Positions 27,193 through 34,830 of a stretch of 64,000 bases of DNA are shown here, piece by piece. Origin of the DNA: an uncultured bacterium (GTDB lineage: Bacteria > Actinomycetota > Coriobacteriia > Coriobacteriales > Coriobacteriaceae); NCBI GenBank assembly GCA_905214105.1, contig CAJMKK010000001.1:518505-582504 (forward strand), written 5' to 3'. The notes under the pieces were generated by a model that did no database searches, was not told the origin of the DNA, and saw only the letters and a list, made by a program, of their open reading frames with translations. Position 1 is the first letter of the stretch. Every line of letters begins with the position of its first letter. The position numbers and the translations under genes were made by a program.

Positions 27193-27884
27193 TGCCCGCA
27201 CCGCGGAAGGCCGGCAAGGAGAAGTGGGACGCCGGGAACGACACGTGGACCGACCGAAACGGCGCCGTCACGGAGGGAATGAGCGTCAAGGGCGTGCTAC
27301 TGAGGCTTCTCGGCGAGCAGTATGGGATCAACCTCCCTGGCTCTTGGGCGCGTGGAACGAAAGGTAAACCAATATTCGCATTGCCGTACGGTAGCGAGGT
27401 GTGGGAGGTGCTCACGGCGATGGGGGGGGATGGCGATGAGGCCGTTTTTTTGCCACAAGAAAGAGATATGGCCCCGGACGTCAGGACTTCCAGTGGGTAC
27501 GCCGAGATAAAGACGCCAAGAAGCCTCAGGAAGATCACTGGCAGGCTGAAGCACGCTTCTGAACAGCTCGGTGCATATGGAAACCGGGATGGGGATGTGT
27601 ACTTGAGCCTGCTCAGGCTCAAGTCCGAGGAGCAGGTCGCTGTCGGGGTGGCCAAGAGGTTCGTAGACGATGGGACTATCAAGCGTCTTCACATCATTCA
27701 TGCCGACGGGACAATCGAGACCCTGAAAAAATGGACGCGGGCCTCGGTTCTTAACCAGGGTGCGCGTCCTTTTGAAGCATTTTATCACATCGGGGCGTGG
27801 CGGAATGGCAGACGCGCGTGCCTCAGGAGCACGTGGGCATCGCCCGTGCGGGTTCGAGTCCCGCCGCCCCGACCAAAACGTTGA
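27192..27884 (+). CDS. nuclease-toxin-like protein whose frame runs on through a terminator and a tRNA gene
   Basis: ATG 27192 overlaps the previous stop. The protein has a central PD-(D/E)XK-like motif (DVRTSSGYAEIKTP, about residues 96-109) and a C-terminal strand TIKRLHIIHADGTIETLKK that matches the ending of the toxin on the minus strand (GIAEVRMLRHDGSLQTIKK). In that relative the protein stops right after KK; here the frame continues with TGG, through a terminator hairpin (27733-27773) and the whole tRNA-Leu, to a stop at 27882. The natural end is therefore likely at about codon 180 (27,730), with a lost stop codon or a slip in the AAAAAA run. Predicted role: RNase or DNase toxin tip, by analogy with CdiA-CT tRNases. 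Confidence 0.6.
   Translation: MPAPRKAGKEKWDAGNDTWTDRNGAVTEGMSVKGVLLRLLGEQYGINLPGSWARGTKGKPIFALPYGSEVWEVLTAMGGDGDEAVFLPQERDMAPDVRTSSGYAEIKTPRSLRKITGRLKHASEQLGAYGNRDGDVYLSLLRLKSEEQVAVGVAKRFVDDGTIKRLHIIHADGTIETLKKWTRASVLNQGARPFEAFYHIGAWRNGRRACLRSTWASPVRVRVPPPRPKR
27733..27773 (+). terminator. terminator inside the extended toxin frame
   Basis: GGACGCG (27733-27739) pairs with CGCGTCC (27763-27769); the inside also pairs (GGTT/AACC) and TTTT follows. It begins where the toxin-like protein is expected to end. Confidence 0.75.
27791..27875 (+). tRNA. tRNA-Leu (anticodon CAG)
   Basis: Full cloverleaf with long variable arm: acceptor CGGGGCG/CGCCCCG, T8-G9, D-arm GCGGAATGGCAGACGC, anticodon stem CGTGC/GCACG with loop CTCAGGA (anticodon CAG, reads CUG), variable stem GGGC/GCCC, T-arm GCGGGTTCGAGTCCCGC, discriminator A and encoded CCA (27873-27875). 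The first pair is C1-G72, uncommon for leucine tRNAs. It lies inside the phage head-gene remnant, antisense to nothing but inside the extended toxin frame. Confidence 0.95.
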
Positions 27885-27888
27885 ACCA

Positions 27889-27913
27889 GGCCATCCGCAC
27901 GGGTGACCTTTTT
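27889..27913 (+). terminator. terminator behind tRNA-Leu, CCGCACGG hairpin family
   Basis: GG-C-CATCCG (27889-27897), loop CA, CGGGTG-A-CC (27900-27908) with one mismatch, followed by TTTTT and CATGCCG. It has the same CCG-CA-CGG core as the short hairpins nearby and is the probable tRNA-Leu terminator. Confidence 0.7.
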
Positions 27914-27926
27914 CATGCCGAAAAGC

Positions 27927-27962
27927 GCCCCGCACGGGGCAAGACGATGCCCCGCACGGGGC
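27927..27962 (+). repeat. two identical CCGCACGG-core hairpins ahead of the scaffold fragment
   Basis: GCCCCGCACGGGGC occurs at 27927-27940 and 27949-27962, eight bases apart, just upstream of the ribosome site of the scaffold fragment. The layout mirrors the three hairpins on the minus strand at 24929-24998. No U tract follows, so they are not ordinary terminators; they may be RNA structures controlling the scaffold gene or binding sites. Confidence 0.75.
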
Positions 27963-27977
27963 GGAAATGGAGGGAGC

Positions 27978-28172
27978 ATGGCCCAGGAGATCACGTCCAC
28001 CGAGACCAAGTCGACCGAACCTGCACAGGGCAGAGACGCCGGTCAGGAGCCCGACTACAAGGCGCTCTACGAGAACGCGCTGAAGGAGTCGCGCAAAGAC
28101 TCTCGCAGCCTCACGCAACATCGACCTCTCCGCGATGCCTTCTGGCTTGTTTCTGCTACCGATGCGTCCTAA
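27978..28172 (+). pseudogene. phage capsid scaffold protein, N-terminal fragment
   Basis: ATG 27978 follows GGAGGG. The first 40 residues (MAQEITSTETKSTEP...GQEPDYKALYENALKESRK) look like the acidic start of phage capsid scaffold proteins. After about residue 41 the reading turns into low-quality sequence (DSRSLTQHRPLRD...) ending at 28172, four bases into the 3' end of the ADP-ribosylglycohydrolase gene on the other strand. The phage sequence therefore stops near 28,100. The protein is truncated and not functional. Confidence 0.65.
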
Positions 28173-28957
28173 AACAGGCAGCTCTCAACCAGCTCTTTAC
28201 CGCGCAAGGCGTCGATCCACTCTCGTGGAATTGCGTCGATGCCGTATGCCGTGCCGGCGAGCGCACCTGCGACGGCTGCGGTGGTGTCGGTGTCGTCGCC
28301 CAGGTTGACGGCGGCAAGCACGCAATCTTCGTAGCTGTTAGTGTTGACGAAACACCAGGTGGCTGCTTTAAGCGTGTCGCGCACGAAGCCGCCAGACCTG
28401 ATTTCGTGCTCGGGCACGTCTTTCAGCTGGAGCACCCACGAGGGAAGCGCGTCGTTCATCACATCCCTCATTAGCTCGATAAATATGACGCATGCATCGG
28501 TCGACGTTCTGTGGGCGTGCGTAATCGCGGAGACCTCGCAGATCTCGTCGTCTGTCGCATCGGTGAACGCCAGGGGAGCGATGCGCATGAGCGATCCGTT
28601 GCCGTTGTCGCGCTCGCCGGAGCCTCCTTTGCCGGTGTGCAAGGCGCGGGCGGTCGTGCCGCCATAATCGAAAACGCCGTCGATCGTATACTCGCCACGG
28701 GCAATCCAGCTGACGAATTTGTCGCGCATGTCTGCGGTGTCGATGTGCCCAAGCTCTCTAATCGAGTCGCAGGTAGCAAGCGTCATGGACGTGTCATCGC
28801 TCCAGGTGCCGGCGGGCTGCCCGTGCGTGCCGTAGCCGATCATGTCGGTGCATTCGAACGTGCCGCGAGGCATAAACTCGTATGGAACGCCCAGCGCGTC
28901 GCCGACGGCAAGCCCATAGATGCAATCGCGTAGTGTTGTTTTCGGTCTGTCTGTCAT
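28169..28957 (-). CDS. ADP-ribosylglycohydrolase family protein
   Basis: A 262-residue DraG/ARH-type enzyme that removes ADP-ribose from proteins or nucleic acid. The two magnesium-binding motifs are present: GTWSDDTSM (about residues 50-58) and NLGDDTDTTAAVAGALAG (about 218-235). The N-terminal IYGLAVGDALGVPYEF is the family signature. The start at 28957 follows GAGGAGCG. It is the first intact gene after the phage remnant and may be an ordinary chromosomal gene. Its substrate is unknown; no partner ADP-ribosyltransferase is seen nearby. Confidence 0.92.
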   Translation of the reverse strand: MTDRPKTTLRDCIYGLAVGDALGVPYEFMPRGTFECTDMIGYGTHGQPAGTWSDDTSMTLATCDSIRELGHIDTADMRDKFVSWIARGEYTIDGVFDYGGTTARALHTGKGGSGERDNGNGSLMRIAPLAFTDATDDEICEVSAITHAHRTSTDACVIFIELMRDVMNDALPSWVLQLKDVPEHEIRSGGFVRDTLKAATWCFVNTNSYEDCVLAAVNLGDDTDTTAAVAGALAGTAYGIDAIPREWIDALRGKELVESCLF

Positions 28958-29020
28958 GGAGCGCTCCTCTTATGTCGGGGGATATGAAACGCCGTCGGGG
29001 GTTTCGGTCGCAACGTGCTG

Positions 29021-30070
29021 CTATCCTTGCACTTCGCCATTAGACGCTTCGTTGATGGCGCGGTACTCGGCACTTAGCTCGCGCGCCAGCTCTTCCTTGC
29101 TTGGAAGATACGGCAGGTATTTGGCGGCAAACACTTGGTCGTTGTCTTCGGGCAGTGTGTACTCGACGATCGAATCGCTTTTGTCCGCGCAGAGCACGAT
29201 GCCTATGGGCGGATTGTCGCCTTCGTTCATGAGCTCGCGCGTGTAGTAGTTCACATACATTTGCATCTGGCCCAGGTCCTGATGCGTAAGGTCATCGGTC
29301 TTAAGGTCGATGAGCACGAAGCAGCGCATCAGATAGTTGTAAAAAACAAGGTCAATATAGAAATGGCGCCCATCAAAGGTGATGCGCTTTTGGCGCGCCT
29401 CGAAAGCGAAGCCACGGCCAAGCTCCAGCAGGAACTTCTGAAGATGCGTGATGAGCGCCTGCTCTAGATCGCTCTCGCGAAACGCAGTATCGTCCGAGAA
29501 ACCTAAAAACTCCAGTACATATGGATCGCGGATGATATCCTCGGGGCGACGAGCTGGGGCGCTCTTTTGGATTTCCTGGGTGACAGCCTCCTTGTCCTTG
29601 CTGGCAAGTAGGCGCTCGCGGAACATGGTGTTGATCTGGCGTTCGAGCTGGCGCGTGCTCCAGCGAGAGTCGGCGCATTCGTTCATGTACCAGGTGCGAG
29701 CTTCGGGGTCAGGAATGCGTATTAACCTGCGGTAATGTGTCCAGCTCAATTCGGGACGCAGTGAGTCCCGAATTGGAAATGCAAGATAGAACTGACGCAT
29801 TTTGCGCAGCTCTCTTGCTTCAAAACCTTTACCAAAATCCTTGGTAAGTCTGATTGCGAGGGCCTTGAGCAGTGCCTCTCCATACTTGGCGCGCTCCTCT
29901 CCGCCCTGCTCATCAACAATGCTCTTGCCGATCTCCCAATACGCCTCAACCATCGCAAAGTTAACGGCGGTATAGGCCTTGTCGCGAGCGGCGTTGAGAA
30001 TTGAGGAGACCTGCTTGTAAAAACCTTCGGGCACGATTGCCGATTCTCCACGGTTTACCAGTTCGCCCAT
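29021..30070 (-). CDS. YhcG-type (DUF1016) PD-(D/E)XK nuclease family protein
   Basis: A 349-residue protein with an N-terminal DUF1016 helical domain (AVNFAMVEAYWEIGKSIVDEQ, LSWTHYRRLIRI) and a C-terminal nuclease-like domain with FYIDLVFYNYLMRCFVLIDLK, the D...D-x-K pattern, then LGQMQMYVNYY. Members of this family often sit next to restriction or defence genes, but here the neighbours are a hydrolase and a PH-like protein. The start is ATG 30070 (or GTG 30073); AGAGGAAAGTGGGG lies upstream. Whether it acts as a nuclease or a recombination factor is unknown. Confidence 0.88.
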   Translation of the reverse strand: MGELVNRGESAIVPEGFYKQVSSILNAARDKAYTAVNFAMVEAYWEIGKSIVDEQGGEERAKYGEALLKALAIRLTKDFGKGFEARELRKMRQFYLAFPIRDSLRPELSWTHYRRLIRIPDPEARTWYMNECADSRWSTRQLERQINTMFRERLLASKDKEAVTQEIQKSAPARRPEDIIRDPYVLEFLGFSDDTAFRESDLEQALITHLQKFLLELGRGFAFEARQKRITFDGRHFYIDLVFYNYLMRCFVLIDLKTDDLTHQDLGQMQMYVNYYTRELMNEGDNPPIGIVLCADKSDSIVEYTLPEDNDQVFAAKYLPYLPSKEELARELSAEYRAINEASNGEVQG

Positions 30071-30223
30071 CACTGTCGCCCCACTTTCCTCTTGTGGAAT
30101 GCATCTTTATTGCATTTAGTTTAAAGCCTCGCGCGGACACGAATTGCTTTGCTGTCTGGCACCTTCGCATGGGAGCCTTGCGGTGACTAAAATGTGGCCA
30201 TAGAGATAGTTTTAACGAGCCCT

Positions 30224-30508
30224 ATGGATTTGACGCGCATAGACAACAACACCTTGCTGTTTCAGGACAAGGGTTCGGGTAGGTTTAAAGACGTTAAGGT
30301 CTACCCCAACCGTATTGAGGTGCTCAAGAAGGGCACTTTCGGCGGCAAGCACACCGAGATTGTCTATCTTAAGGACATCACGGGGATCAACAGGATCAAG
30401 GGCTGCGACGTTTTTCTGCGCAATCGATTGTTGACCGCTTGCGTCTTTAGCCTGAGTAGCCGTGCGAAGGCTCAGGAATTTGTGAACGCGCTGAACATGG
30501 TGATGTAG
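30224..30508 (+). CDS. small PH-like domain protein
   Basis: About 94 residues. The body alternates short beta strands (GRFKDVKVYPNRIEVLKKG, HTEIVYLKDITGINRI) and ends in one helix (SRAKAQEFVNALNMVM), the pattern of bacterial PH-like domains. The start is unclear: GTG 30194 is in frame upstream, but neither start has a good ribosome site. No signal peptide. Function unknown; related stand-alone PH-like proteins are thought to be adaptor modules. Confidence 0.65.
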   Translation: MDLTRIDNNTLLFQDKGSGRFKDVKVYPNRIEVLKKGTFGGKHTEIVYLKDITGINRIKGCDVFLRNRLLTACVFSLSSRAKAQEFVNALNMVM

Positions 30509-30533
30509 CCGATAGCGGCGTTCGGGCCAAGGT

Positions 30534-30572
30534 AAAAATCGGGGGCACAGAACGGTGTTCTGCGCCCCCGAT
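30534..30572 (-). terminator. rho-independent terminator of the PI-PLC-like gene
   Basis: ATCGGGGGC (30538-30546) pairs with GCCCCCGAT (30564-30572), and the inner CAGAAC/GTTCTG extends the stem. The U tract (five A at 30534-30538 on the plus strand) is on the minus-strand side, just past the end of the gene at 30603. Confidence 0.88.
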
Positions 30573-30602
30573 TGAGTCGATGTGTCTAAAAGGCCGGCTT
30601 GC

Positions 30603-33086
30603 TTATTCGCTAGCGTCTTCGCTGTCTTCGCGGTCACTGGCAAGCATTGCTGCACCTGCGACCGTCGTCGCCACGGCGGCAGCGGCGAGCCCGGCGGCAA
30701 TGCCGGAGCCGTCGCCCGTGTCGGCGAGTTTTCCGCCCGAGTTCTTGCCCTTGTTGCCCTTACCGTTCTTATCAGTGCTGCCTGCGTTGGAACCCGTGCC
30801 ACCGTCGGTGCCGGTGCCGGTGCCGCCTGCACTGCCCGAGGCCGCTACGGTAAAGCTTGCGGCTCCGTCGGTGGCAAGCGTGTAGTTCTGCGCCGCGTCG
30901 CCCAAAAGGCCTTTCGCGCGCACCCAGTACGTCCCTGCGGCAAATGATTCGCCCTCGGCCATTGCCGTGCCCGGAGCGCCGTTCGCGTCGCGCACAAACT
31001 CGAGCTGGGCCGTGCAGGCATCGGTTTCGAGCTTGCCCTCGAGTGATGCCGCAATCTTGGCGCGCACGTCTTCGCCGGCCTTAAGGCCTTCGAGCCCCTC
31101 AAAATGGGGCGTCAACGCGCGCGGATCGATATCGATGGGCACATGACCCCGCAGCTCCGTAACGGTCTCGTTGCCCAAGGCGTCGACATCCACATATTCG
31201 ATGGCAAACGCATGGCCCGAAGCCGCCACGTTGAGTACGTTGCTGCTGTCGACGAGACGGAAATGGCCCTCGCCAACGGTCTTGCCATCCTGGAGCGAGG
31301 CATCGCTCAGCGAGTCGCCGTACGTCATGCGCATGCGGGTCGGGAGGCAGCACGAAGCCGACTGCGTGTGCTTCGTATCGTAATTGTAATTGCGCTGGTA
31401 GATGCTCCGGGCCAACGCCGCATCAACAAAGTCGGATGCGATGATGCCAATGTGCTTGAGGTAATCTGACTTTGTATCCTCGGTGCCGCTGGGATTGATG
31501 TACGGGCTCTTGTACAGATGCTCGTTGACTACTCGTGCTGCGGTAAATGGGTTGCTTCCTTGCTTGTGATTCGTGCAGCTGGTGTAGTTGATAGACCAGC
31601 AGCGCTCCAGGACTTGCTCCTTGGCCCCGTTATCGTCCTCGACATCTACCTCGTTGCGGGTGAGCTTAGCCGTCTCCTGCAGGGCCATATCGACCCAGCT
31701 GATCTTGTCGGTTCCGGTGCATTCGTAATGGTCCTGGGCATATACCTTGGTGCAATAGGCTTTTTTGTCGCCTGTTTCCCCTGCGGCTTCAAAGCCTTGC
31801 GCGTTTTGGACGAGACACATAGAGGAGCTGCTGGGGTGTGCTGCGATTTTGTTGTCCCATTCGGTTAGGTCGAGGCCCCACGTGTGGCCGCTTACGCTGT
31901 CGCCGGCAAGTCCAAATCGGCGCAGCAGGACGATCTTTCCGCGCACCTCGTTCAGTGTGGGAACGCGGCTCGACGTATAGAACAGTTTGGGGTTGTCGTC
32001 CAAAACCTTGGCGAAAGCCGTCGTAAGGCTCTCGTCAGTAGCCTCGTTGTTGCCTCGGGATACAAGCATGATGAGCGCTTCTGACGGATTTTCGTTCAAA
32101 AACTTTTTGAAGTAGCCAACGACATCGGAGAGATGCATGAAGTACCCGTCTTTTTTGAGCAGGTAGCAACTTCCATGGTCGATGCCGGGGTCGTTGCCTT
32201 TTCCGAGTCGGATATCAAAATAGCGAATGCCTTCGAGCAACTGCGTGGGGATGTAGTCCTGCTGGCACTTTGCTTGCGAGGATTGGGGTTCGGTGTCGTT
32301 GTCCACGCTGCAAGTTCCCGAATCGTGCGTGCCCGGGATGCTCAGCTCGTCGAGGTACTTGTTGCCTTCGACGTGGCTCATCCAACATGGTCCGTCGACG
32401 TAGCTGCTATACGTGGTCCAGTCGATGCTGCTAACTGTGGCATTGGTCTTGTCCATGCTGTAGCCGACAAGCTCGAGCTCCCACGGAATGGAATATTTCT
32501 TTTGGCAAATCTTGTTGTTGTCTTGGTCTTTGCCTTTCGATTCTATGGCCAGGTAGTTAATACCGTTTTTCGTGTATATGCGGTCTCGAATAATATAAGT
32601 TCCGTCGAACTGGCGGTCGAACGTATAGGCGCGGCTGTCCTTATGGTCGTACTCGCCACTCCATACGTGGATGACCTTTCCATCTTTGTCCGAGTCGCCA
32701 TCGACCGACCAAATGCTGTAGCCCGTCTTCTTGTGCTCTTCGAAATTGAGCAGGGTGCGGATGGCATACCAGTTTGTGCCGTCCGCATCGGTCCCTACGT
32801 GCTCAAGGATGAGCTTGCTGGACGTGCCGTCATTAAACAGGTGGCAGACGTTGCCGATGACGTTGCCGTCTTCGTTGACGCTCGCGGTGCGAAAATAGCC
32901 CGCGGGGCGAAGGCGAATGACGAAATTGTTGAGGTTGGCCGCTGGCTCGGCCGTGCCGTCCGCAAAGGCTGTCCGCGGGCTAATGCCCAGCGTGACGGTT
33001 TCGGGCAGGCTTGTCAGCGGCGACAATGCTGCAAGTCCAAGGCCCAGCGTAAATGCTCGGCGGCTGATGGCATGGTGTTCGGTCAT
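30603..33086 (-). CDS. secreted, wall-anchored PI-PLC X-domain protein
   Basis: An 827-residue exported protein. The N-terminus has a twin-arginine signal (SRRAFTLGLGLAALSPL) and cleavage is likely near AFA-DG. Residues about 60-210 resemble a ricin-type or carbohydrate-binding beta fold. The PI-PLC X domain begins at LDELSIPGTHDSGTC (first catalytic His) and continues RYFDIRLGKGN and DHGSCYLL (second His). A beta-rich region follows, then a Gly/Thr/Asn/Lys linker, KLADTGDGSG, a hydrophobic span and the acidic tail ASDREDSEDASE. LADTG resembles a sortase signal, but the tail is acidic instead of basic. Predicted to cleave phosphatidylinositol or related headgroups at the cell surface. GGAGGAG precedes the start. 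Confidence 0.85.
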   Translation of the reverse strand: MTEHHAISRRAFTLGLGLAALSPLTSLPETVTLGISPRTAFADGTAEPAANLNNFVIRLRPAGYFRTASVNEDGNVIGNVCHLFNDGTSSKLILEHVGTDADGTNWYAIRTLLNFEEHKKTGYSIWSVDGDSDKDGKVIHVWSGEYDHKDSRAYTFDRQFDGTYIIRDRIYTKNGINYLAIESKGKDQDNNKICQKKYSIPWELELVGYSMDKTNATVSSIDWTTYSSYVDGPCWMSHVEGNKYLDELSIPGTHDSGTCSVDNDTEPQSSQAKCQQDYIPTQLLEGIRYFDIRLGKGNDPGIDHGSCYLLKKDGYFMHLSDVVGYFKKFLNENPSEALIMLVSRGNNEATDESLTTAFAKVLDDNPKLFYTSSRVPTLNEVRGKIVLLRRFGLAGDSVSGHTWGLDLTEWDNKIAAHPSSSSMCLVQNAQGFEAAGETGDKKAYCTKVYAQDHYECTGTDKISWVDMALQETAKLTRNEVDVEDDNGAKEQVLERCWSINYTSCTNHKQGSNPFTAARVVNEHLYKSPYINPSGTEDTKSDYLKHIGIIASDFVDAALARSIYQRNYNYDTKHTQSASCCLPTRMRMTYGDSLSDASLQDGKTVGEGHFRLVDSSNVLNVAASGHAFAIEYVDVDALGNETVTELRGHVPIDIDPRALTPHFEGLEGLKAGEDVRAKIAASLEGKLETDACTAQLEFVRDANGAPGTAMAEGESFAAGTYWVRAKGLLGDAAQNYTLATDGAASFTVAASGSAGGTGTGTDGGTGSNAGSTDKNGKGNKGKNSGGKLADTGDGSGIAAGLAAAAVATTVAGAAMLASDREDSEDASE

Positions 33087-33391
33087 AACTCCTCCATTCG
33101 CAGCGTGCGGTTATGCGATAGTTTTGGTCACTATACTGCCCAGATGTTTAAAGATGCTGGTTTAATTGTCTGCGCGGCGCAATAAATCGGTGGGCGGACG
33201 TGTTGAGGTGTTTGTCGTTTTCGTACTGTTGCCACATTTGGGGCGGTTCCGGCGTCCGGCACCCTCGCGTTCGCCGGCTATCGGCATAAGAAAGGGAGGG
33301 CCGGCGAGCCGATCCTCCCTTGGTGCGAAGCGCTGGGGTATCGTCGCTTGTTTGCACTGTGCCCGTGTTTCCCGCTGCGCTCGCCAGTCGT
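33087..33391. other. intergenic region between PI-PLC-like gene and lipoprotein gene
   Basis: 305 bases without a supported gene. It holds the promoter side of the PI-PLC-like gene and a terminator of the lipoprotein gene (33290-33321). Nothing else was recognised. Confidence 0.5.
33290..33321 (-). terminator. terminator of first lipoprotein gene
   Basis: AAGGGAGG (33292-33299) pairs with CCTCCCTT (33314-33321), with GGC-rich inner bases. Reading on the minus strand it is followed by TCTTAT, a weak U tract. Confidence 0.55.
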
Positions 33392-33985
33392 TTAGCGCTT
33401 GATCTCGATATCGTCGAGCTTGACGTCCATGGCTTCGGTCTTGGCTTCGGCGATGTCGTCGGCAAACTCCAGAGACTTCATCATGGTCTCGACGGCGTCC
33501 TTGTGTTCCTCGACGTTGTCGATGCGCACGTACACGCTGCCGCCGTCAACGTCGGTGAAGTACTCGGTCGTCACGCCGCCCGAGTGCGTAAAGTAGGCGC
33601 TGCGCCAGGTCTTGCCGTTGTACTTAACGGGATCGCTCTCGGTCCATCCAGAGCTGGCCTTCCACTTTGCCTCGTAGTCGAACAGCTCATCGGCGTTCTT
33701 GTCAGGATCGAAGACGGGGATGAAGCGGTCGCTGGCGTGCTCGCTCTCGGTGAACTTAAACTGGGCCCTGTCGGCAGTGTCGCCTGCGACGTCGGTGATC
33801 TCGACGCCCTCGGGGACCTCGACCTTAAACCAAATGAAGTCGGTCCTCATATCCACGGCTGGCTTTTCTGCTCCGCCGCCACCGCCACTGCCGGCAGCGC
33901 CACCGCTTCCACCGCAACCCACCAGGGCAACTGCGGCAAAAAGACTCATGCAGAGGGTGAGAATCGCAAAGGCCTTCTTTTTCAT
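33392..33985 (-). CDS. lipoprotein, paralogue of the adjacent one
   Basis: A 197-residue membrane-anchored protein. The signal peptide MKKKAFAILTLCMSLFAAVALVGC ends in a lipobox (LVGC, Cys24), then a Gly/Ser linker. The mature part contains TDFIWFKVEVPEGVEI, FIPVFDPDK and YFTDVDGGSVYVRIDN, and ends DVKLDDIEIKR. It is clearly related to the gene 243 bases upstream (same signal peptide, same TDFIWFKVE core, same SxEF/EIK ending). GGAGGACACGACC precedes the ATG. Function unknown; not a recognised solute-binding protein. Confidence 0.82.
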   Translation of the reverse strand: MKKKAFAILTLCMSLFAAVALVGCGGSGGAAGSGGGGGAEKPAVDMRTDFIWFKVEVPEGVEITDVAGDTADRAQFKFTESEHASDRFIPVFDPDKNADELFDYEAKWKASSGWTESDPVKYNGKTWRSAYFTHSGGVTTEYFTDVDGGSVYVRIDNVEEHKDAVETMMKSLEFADDIAEAKTEAMDVKLDDIEIKR

Positions 33986-34057
33986 GGTCGTGTCCTCCTC
34001 GATCTGTAACCGCCCATGGATTACCTGCCTTTACTGTACGCGTGGGCGGCTCGCTAG

Positions 34058-34076
34058 GGTGGGCCATGTGTCCCAT
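34058..34076. repeat. 19-base repeat upstream of first lipoprotein gene
   Basis: GGTGGGCCATGTGTCCCAT. An exact second copy lies at 35027-35045 upstream of the paralogous lipoprotein gene. It contains the dyad TGGG/CCCA. Here it is 73 bases before the lipoprotein ATG. Confidence 0.7.
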
Positions 34077-34122
34077 TCTGAGGGCCGGATTTGCGCCGTT
34101 AAGTGGCAATATGCTCGGACGC

Positions 34123-34157
34123 AAAAGAGGGGAGGGCCGATGCTGTCGGCCCTCCCC
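34123..34157 (-). terminator. terminator of second lipoprotein gene
   Basis: Perfect 12-base stem GGGGAGGGCCGA (34129-34140) with TCGGCCCTCCCC (34146-34157). On the minus strand it is followed by TCTTTTGC, giving a short U tract. Confidence 0.75.
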
Positions 34158-34227
34158 GGGGTTGGGTGCCCGTTGTTTTAATGGGGCGCGTGTACGCGGG
34201 TGCGCATAGGCACGTGCGGGTGTCCCG

Positions 34228-34830
34228 TTACTTGATCTCGATGCTCGAAATCTCGACTTCGCGTGCCTCGGAAACTGCCTCTTCCATGTCATCGGGGAAC
34301 TCGATGGAGTTGAGGAGCGTCTCGGCTTCTTTCTTGTGCTGGTCGAAGTTCGAGATGAGGACGTAGACGCTTCCCGGCTCAACGTCGGTAAAAAGCATGG
34401 TTGAGATGCCGCTGTTGTCCTCGTATGTTCCGACGAGCCACGTCCTGCCGTTATACTCGACGGACCCGCCATCCTTCCACTGGAACGTATCCCCCTTCTT
34501 TTCCGCCTGGTCGGCGTGGGATTCCTCGGCCGTCAGCGCTTTTTTCCAAACGGGGATAAAGCGATCGGCCGAGGCGTTCTCGTTCTCGGGGAAGGTGAGC
34601 TGGACCCTGTCGGCGTTCTTGCCGGCGGAGTCGCTCACGCCAACGCTCTCGGGCATCTCGACCTTAAACCAGATAAAGTCAGTCTTTTCGGCGACGGGGG
34701 CCTTTTCCCTGCTCTCGCTCTTGGCGGTGCTGCCGCTTCCGCCCGATGCGCTCCCGCCGCAGCCGACAAGGGCAAATGCGGCAAAGAGGGCGATGCAAAG
34801 GGAAAGAATCGATAGGGTCTTTTTCTTCAT
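34228..34830 (-). CDS. lipoprotein, paralogue of the adjacent one
   Basis: A 200-residue lipoprotein: MKKKTLSILSLCIALFAAFALVGC with lipobox LVGC, then a Ser/Gly linker and TDFIWFKVEMPESVGV, FIPVWKKAL, LFTDVEPGSVYVLISN, ending EISSIEIK. ATG 34830 is used because AGGAGG lies just upstream; a longer frame from 34902 would put the signal peptide internally. Together with the next gene it forms a tandem duplicate pair, each with its own terminator and the same 19-base upstream repeat, so they are probably separate transcription units under shared control. Function unknown. Confidence 0.82.
   Translation of the reverse strand: MKKKTLSILSLCIALFAAFALVGCGGSASGGSGSTAKSESREKAPVAEKTDFIWFKVEMPESVGVSDSAGKNADRVQLTFPENENASADRFIPVWKKALTAEESHADQAEKKGDTFQWKDGGSVEYNGRTWLVGTYEDNSGISTMLFTDVEPGSVYVLISNFDQHKKEAETLLNSIEFPDDMEEAVSEAREVEISSIEIK

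Noticed and set aside
25143..28172. A complete inducible prophage
   Set aside because: No integrase, terminase, portal, capsid or tail genes are present, and the head genes seen are truncated, inverted or frameshifted.
30544..30570. Plus-strand terminator for the PH-like gene
   Set aside because: The stem lies after that gene, but the U tract is only on the minus-strand side; it serves the PI-PLC-like gene.
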